Shown here: piece by piece, positions 60,768-64,000 of the stretch
How the letters are laid out: each line of letters opens with the position of its first letter
Numbering within the stretch: the first letter of the stretch is position 1
Notes under the pieces: model-generated
Databases searched by the model: none
What the model was told of the DNA's origin: nothing
Seen by the model: the letters and a program-made list of their open reading frames with translations, nothing else
Made by a program: the position numbers and the translations under genes
From: Phycisphaerales bacterium
Lineage (GTDB): Bacteria; Planctomycetota; Phycisphaerae; UBA1845; Fen-1342
Reading direction: 5' to 3'
DNA: 64,000 nucleotides
NCBI GenBank assembly: GCA_022839625.1
Contig: JALHJL010000014.1
Location: 5,313-69,312 of the forward strand

Positions 60768-61646
60768 TCACCCCGGCTTGCGCGCGGAGATATCGAGACT
60801 GGTCACATAATCGCCGAGCTTCGCAGCCGCGGGCAGCGCCGCGACGATTTTCTGATAAAGCGGGTCCTCGAAGCTCGTCATGGCGGCGATGTAATCCGGT
60901 TTCTGTTCCAAGTGGACGTCCACCAGACCGGCCTCGCGCATGTAGCGCTCCGTGTCCGAAACGAGCGCTGCGCCCGCCACGCAGCCCACGAGCGCCTCGA
61001 CCATACCGCGCACCGATTCGGGCAGCGATCGCAACAGCGCGAGGTCGGAGACTGCCGCCCGTCCGCCAGGCTTGAGCACGCGGGCGATCTCCTGCCAGAC
61101 CTGCGGCTTGTCCGGAGACAGGTTGATGACGCAGTTGGAAATGACGACATCCACGCTGCTGTCCGGCAGGGGCAGGTGCTCGATCTCGCCCAGCCGGAAC
61201 TCGACGTTGTCCAGCCCGGTCCGCTCGCGGTAGGCGGCAACGTTCCGCCGGGCCTTGCTCAGCATCTCCGGTGTCATGTCCACGCCGATGACGCGGCCGG
61301 TCGGCCCGACGCGCGGCCCGGCCAGAAAGCAGTCGAACCCGCCGCCGCTGCCGAGATCGAGGACCACCTCGCCCGGCTGGAGCAACGCCAGCGCGGTGGG
61401 ATTGCCGCACGAGAGCCCCATGTTGGCGCCGTCGGGCAGCGTGACGAGCTCGGCCTCGTTGTAGCCGAGCTTCTGTGCCAGGCCCACGGCTCCTCCGCCG
61501 GCCGGTCCGCAGCAGGGCGAACCGGAGCAGCAACCGGATTGGGCGGTCGCGCCGCTCAGGCCGCCGGACCGGGCCACTCTCGCATACCCCGCGCGCACAT
61601 GCTCGCGGACGGTCTGCGCATCATTCACCTGAGACGAATCTGACAT
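60768..61646 (-). CDS. arsM: Arsenite S-adenosylmethionine methyltransferase
   Basis: A 292-residue cytoplasmic enzyme that methylates As(III) with S-adenosylmethionine. The SAM motif is VLDLGSGGGFDCFLAG. The three arsenic-site cysteines are all present: Cys80 (GLSCGNP), Cys172 (SNCVINL) and Cys222 (VGCVAGA). An N-terminal cysteine cluster (GCCSGSPCCGP, residues 38-47) is typical of bacterial ArsM. GGAG is 7 bases before the ATG, which follows the arsC stop by 2 bases. Confidence 0.97.
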   Translation of the reverse strand: MSDSSQVNDAQTVREHVRAGYARVARSGGLSGATAQSGCCSGSPCCGPAGGGAVGLAQKLGYNEAELVTLPDGANMGLSCGNPTALALLQPGEVVLDLGSGGGFDCFLAGPRVGPTGRVIGVDMTPEMLSKARRNVAAYRERTGLDNVEFRLGEIEHLPLPDSSVDVVISNCVINLSPDKPQVWQEIARVLKPGGRAAVSDLALLRSLPESVRGMVEALVGCVAGAALVSDTERYMREAGLVDVHLEQKPDYIAAMTSFEDPLYQKIVAALPAAAKLGDYVTSLDISARKPG

Positions 61647-61648
61647 CG

Positions 61649-62101
61649 CTAACTCCCTTGTTTCATCGCGTTTTCCAGAGCACCCGGCAATTCCTTAACG
61701 AACGCGCGAATCTCGTCGCGCACCCGGCGGTAGTGCCGGAGGGCGTCTTCTTCCGTTTTCGCCTCACGCGCCAGGCGCGGCGGGTCGTCGAAGCCGACGT
61801 GTACGACCTTGGCTCGGCCGGGAAACAGCGGACAACTCTCGTGCGCGTGATCACACACCGTCACCACGTAGTCAAACGGTACGTCGCGCAGCTCGTCCAC
61901 GTGCTTCGAACGCTGCTGCGAAACATCGACCCCCGCTTCAGCCATGACGCGGACGGCGAGCGGGTTGAGCCCGTGCGTCTCGATCCCGGCGGAATATGCC
62001 TCGATCGAGTCGCCCTTCAGGTGCCGTGCCCAGCCTTCGGCCATCTGGCTCCGGCACGAATTGCCCGTGCACAGAAACAGGATCTTCAGCTTCGGTAGCA
62101 A
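61649..62101 (-). CDS. arsC: Arsenate reductase, thioredoxin-coupled (LMW-PTP fold)
   Basis: A 150-residue reductase that converts As(V) to As(III). The P-loop is CTGNSCRSQMAEG (Cys11, CX5R), and the redox pair is Cys83 and Cys90 in VCDHAHESCP, so the full Cys triad of the Staphylococcus-type enzyme is intact. The start is TTG at 62101, inside the end of arsR (16-base overlap), with AGGAG 8 bases upstream. Translation is coupled to arsR. Regenerating electrons come from thioredoxin. Confidence 0.96.
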   Translation of the reverse strand: MLPKLKILFLCTGNSCRSQMAEGWARHLKGDSIEAYSAGIETHGLNPLAVRVMAEAGVDVSQQRSKHVDELRDVPFDYVVTVCDHAHESCPLFPGRAKVVHVGFDDPPRLAREAKTEEDALRHYRRVRDEIRAFVKELPGALENAMKQGS

Positions 62102-62448
62102 GCCGCCAACTCCTGCAGGTCTTTGCGCCGCAGACTCGCCAGCCGCTGCGCATCCTTGGCGATCGTGACATCATCGGCCGGTGCCGCCAGCACCCACCGC
62201 AGCGCGCTGCGCACCACCGGACTCGCCCCGCGGTCGGCCAGGCGAAAATAGCACCACCGTCCGTCCTTGCGGCGCTGGACGAGCCCGGCCTGGCACAGAA
62301 TGTCCAGGTGCTTCGAGACCGTGGAAGGCGACAGTTCCAGCAGGCCAACGACGTGGCAGAGACACAGCTCCCCCGCGCGCAGGGCCAAGAGCGCTCTCAG
62401 GCGAGTTTCATCGCTCAGTGCCTTCGCGATCCGCAGAACCGGGTTCAC
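62086..62448 (-). CDS. arsR: ArsR-family arsenic-responsive repressor
   Basis: A 120-residue winged-helix repressor. HTH: SPSTVSKHLDILCQAGLV. The metal site is ELCLCHVVGLL (Cys29 and Cys31), the classic ELCVCDL-type As(III) site in the recognition-helix region. The start is GTG at 62448 with GGGAG 8 bases upstream. It represses its own operon by binding the dyad at 62462-62483 and is released by As(III). Confidence 0.95.
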   Translation of the reverse strand: MNPVLRIAKALSDETRLRALLALRAGELCLCHVVGLLELSPSTVSKHLDILCQAGLVQRRKDGRWCYFRLADRGASPVVRSALRWVLAAPADDVTIAKDAQRLASLRRKDLQELAACYRS

Positions 62449-62461
62449 GCTGCCACTCCCT

Positions 62462-62510
62462 TACTTCGCCAATCACCGAAATATTGTAGCCGCGCAACCT
62501 GGCAAGGCAA
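62462..62510 (-). promoter_or_regulatory. ars operon promoter and ArsR operator
   Basis: On the minus strand: TTGCCT (-35; 62505-62510), 16 bases, TACAAT (-10; 62483-62488), then the dyad TATTTCG-N8-CGAAGTA (62462-62483), 6 of 7 positions symmetric. The dyad covers the -10 edge and transcription start, the normal place for an ArsR operator. It ends 14 bases before the arsR GTG. Confidence 0.6.
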
Positions 62511-62544
62511 GCGCGCTGGAAACCGCAACCAGTTGGGGTGCGGG

Positions 62545-63234
62545 TTACCGCGCCAGCCGTACAGCTACCTCGGCCACGCGCCGGCCCAGGTTGCGAACCG
62601 TGTTCAGGCCAAACTCGTCGCCGGAGATGTCGTCCTTGCCGTCGTTCAGCACAGTAGCGCCCGTGTGGGCCGTCGGGCTGCCATCGCCGACGACGATCAG
62701 CTCCTGGCACATCAGGGCCGCCTGCACGGACTCGATCGCCAGTTCCTGCCCGCCGTTGCGGACCCCGCCCACCGCCACCACGCCGGCCACCTTGTCCTTC
62801 AAGGCGAAGTCGTTCTTGCGGAACACCATGCACTGGTCGATGAACGCCTTGCACAGGGAGGACATGCCACTGAAGTAGACCGGGGTGCCGATGATGAAAC
62901 CGGCCACGGCGGCGTCGGCGAGCTTCGGCTCCAGCGCGGCGAAGTCGCCCTTGTTTGGGTTCACCGGGTCGAACACGGGGATGTTCAGCCCCGCCAGCTC
63001 GATCAGCTCGGTCTCGATGTCCGGGCTCACTTTGGCGGCTGCCTCCAAGGCCACTTGGACGGCTGCTGCGGTCGTCTTGCCCTTCCGTGGGCTGCACGAC
63101 AGACCGAGGATCCGAATCTTCCGGCCGGCAGCCGGTGACTCCTGGGCCTGGGCAGCGGTGCCGGCGATGGCGCTCGCGGCCGCGGCAGTTCCGACGGTTC
63201 GCAGAAAACTGCGACGTGTCACGTTATCTGCCAT
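62545..63234 (-). CDS. Tat-exported flavodoxin-like FMN protein
   Basis: A 229-residue protein. The ATG at 63234 has AGGAG 7-8 bases upstream. A twin-arginine signal (TRRSFLRTVG, ending AGTAAQA) is followed by a flavodoxin fold: ILGLSCSPRKGKTTAAA (FMN phosphate loop), then FIIGTPVYFSGMSSLCKAFIDQC and AGVVAVGGVRNGGQE. This resembles the NADPH-dependent FMN reductase / iron-sulfur flavoprotein group, which includes ArsH, but the Tat signal makes it periplasmic and it lacks clear ArsH features. It is upstream of arsR with a 97-base gap and is probably a separate transcript. Confidence 0.83.
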   Translation of the reverse strand: MADNVTRRSFLRTVGTAAAASAIAGTAAQAQESPAAGRKIRILGLSCSPRKGKTTAAAVQVALEAAAKVSPDIETELIELAGLNIPVFDPVNPNKGDFAALEPKLADAAVAGFIIGTPVYFSGMSSLCKAFIDQCMVFRKNDFALKDKVAGVVAVGGVRNGGQELAIESVQAALMCQELIVVGDGSPTAHTGATVLNDGKDDISGDEFGLNTVRNLGRRVAEVAVRLAR

Positions 63235-63319
63235 GTCTAAGCTCCTGGCCTTCACGTTGGGCCATACACGTACACGCGCGCGCACGTCGGCACGAAGCCG
63301 GCAGAGCGCGGTGAGACTT

Positions 63320-63712
63320 TCAGGGCCCGGCTGAGCTTGCGGCCGCCACGAGTGCCTCCAGTGCCGCGGCCACCTGCTCGTTGAAGCCGGAGTATGCCTG
63401 GTCCTGATAGAAGATGATCGGCAGGTAGAAAAACTGACTCGATACGCCGCTGCTGCGCGGGAACTCATCGCGGAGGCGCGTCAAGAGGGCCAGTTCGGCC
63501 GGCTCCGTCGTCAGGCGCTCCTCGACTTGAAGCGCCGGGTACTGCGCTTGCAACTGCTCAATCCACGCGAGCGCCTCCAGGCACATCGCGCCGCTGTTGT
63601 TGTGAAACACCAGCATCACGGCGGGGTCGCGGACGTACTGGCCGTCCGGATTCACAGGGCATCCCCCTAGCAATACCACACCGACGATCACCGGGATACA
63701 CGCTTTGGTCAT
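63320..63712 (-). CDS. Thioredoxin-like lipoprotein, single-Cys active site
   Basis: A 130-residue protein with a lipoprotein signal (VIVGVVLLGGC). The rest looks like a thioredoxin/glutaredoxin fold: VMLVFHNNSGAMCLEALAWIEQL (beta-1, active-site loop, helix-1) and YLPIIFYQDQAYSGFNEQ (cis-Pro strand). The active-site position reads GAMC, so only the second cysteine of CXXC remains. It is paralogous to the truncated gene at 63865. The role is possibly disulfide or thiol chemistry in the periplasm; inference. Confidence 0.7.
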   Translation of the reverse strand: MTKACIPVIVGVVLLGGCPVNPDGQYVRDPAVMLVFHNNSGAMCLEALAWIEQLQAQYPALQVEERLTTEPAELALLTRLRDEFPRSSGVSSQFFYLPIIFYQDQAYSGFNEQVAAALEALVAAASSAGP

Positions 63713-63864
63713 GGTACACCGCTCAGGTTGTGCAACAAGTCCGCCGCAGACGTCTGCACCAACCGTACGCCTGTAACGTCGGGCCCCCGTAGCCGACGGT
63801 CCTTGAGCCGCACGCGATCCTCGCTGGACACGGACGTCCGGCGCTATACTCGTGCGGCGGCCTG

Positions 63865-64000
63865 CTACGGGCCGGCTTCCGCGGCCGCCAGCAATTCTTC
63901 TAGGGCCTGGGCGATCTCATCATTGAAGCCCGAGAAAGCCCGCCCCTGGAAGAAGACGAAGGGCAAGTACCCAAAGCTGGTTGACACGCCTTCGCTGGTC
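63865..64000 (-). CDS. Thioredoxin-like protein, C-terminal part (cut by window)
   Basis: Only the last 45 residues are present: TSEGVSTSFGYLPFVFFQG onward, ending AAAEAGP. They align with the end of the preceding gene (SSGVSSQFFYLPIIFYQD), with the same GYLP/FYLP strand and SGFN helix, so the two are tandem duplicates about 150 bases apart. The active-site loop lies outside the window. Confidence 0.75.
   Translation of the reverse strand, partial: TSEGVSTSFGYLPFVFFQGRAFSGFNDEIAQALEELLAAAEAGP

Noticed and set aside
62545..63234. ArsH as the identity of the flavoprotein
   Set aside because: It has the FMN fold and an ars neighbourhood, but a Tat signal and the GLSCSPRKGK loop fit the general flavodoxin/iron-sulfur flavoprotein group better. 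Naming it arsH would overstate the evidence.

Overview
This is a chromosomal segment from a GC-rich Gram-negative-type bacterium. It is most likely a planctomycete, probably of the Phycisphaerae type. This rests on the family content: short secreted proteins ending in paired calcium-loop repeats with the core FGDINPFV, a PEP-CTERM protein, lamin-tail-domain proteins, a CPCCGYNLTGLPE-type zinc-ribbon membrane protein, LPS-core glycosyltransferases with Kdo-kinase-like proteins, and a MoxR/DUF58 pair. No rRNA, tRNA, CRISPR, prophage or integrated plasmid was recognised. Both window ends cut genes.

Layout. Positions 1-8784 hold envelope glycolipid/LPS genes. On the plus strand these are a GT28-type transferase (cut by the window), a GT2 transferase and a BshC-like protein. 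Converging on them is a minus-strand operon of lipoprotein, TlyA-like methyltransferase, GT9 heptosyltransferase, two LPS-kinase-like proteins and a GT4 transferase. Positions 9007-12484 hold a transporter-acyltransferase fusion and a GT-C-like membrane protein. From 12601 to 26470 come a secreted metallopeptidase-like protein, FolD, a zinc-ribbon membrane protein, a BNR-repeat/DUF4198 pair, a large von Willebrand factor A membrane protein with a tyrosine phosphatase, a ribosome-hibernation-like protein, a GT-C-like protein and a tandem universal stress protein. Position 26813 starts a P2-type cation ATPase.

Positions 29845-38941 form a coherent block. An OmpR-type two-component system lies between an arylsulfotransferase-like secreted protein and a run of three secreted or surface proteins: two tandem lamin-tail paralogues, one of them carrying a Cthe_2159-like beta-helix, and one dockerin-like protein. 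Closely matching direct-repeat promoter motifs (TTCAT-N6-TTCAT) precede both flanks, which suggests a local regulon.

Positions 39096-53476 contain a TolB-like propeller, a DUF1569 protein, an ABC exporter, a tyrosine recombinase, a LysM-YkuD / MBOAT / GH65 cluster and two TPR proteins. At 53645-56330 a MoxR ATPase and its usual DUF58 partner are separated by a REP-associated transposase gene (RAYT) with its own GTAG-headed REP palindromes. A fifth, unlinked REP copy lies at 39005.

Positions 56379-64000 are an arsenic island on the minus strand. It runs from two tandem thioredoxin-like proteins and a Tat-exported flavoprotein to arsR-arsC-arsM-acr3 under a recognisable promoter/operator. A multihaem cytochrome c fused to a cytochrome b domain follows, then a 53-residue cysteine-rich membrane peptide. 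The arsenic genes cover reduction of arsenate, methylation, efflux and repression. The cytochrome and thioredoxin-like genes are candidates for a linked redox function.
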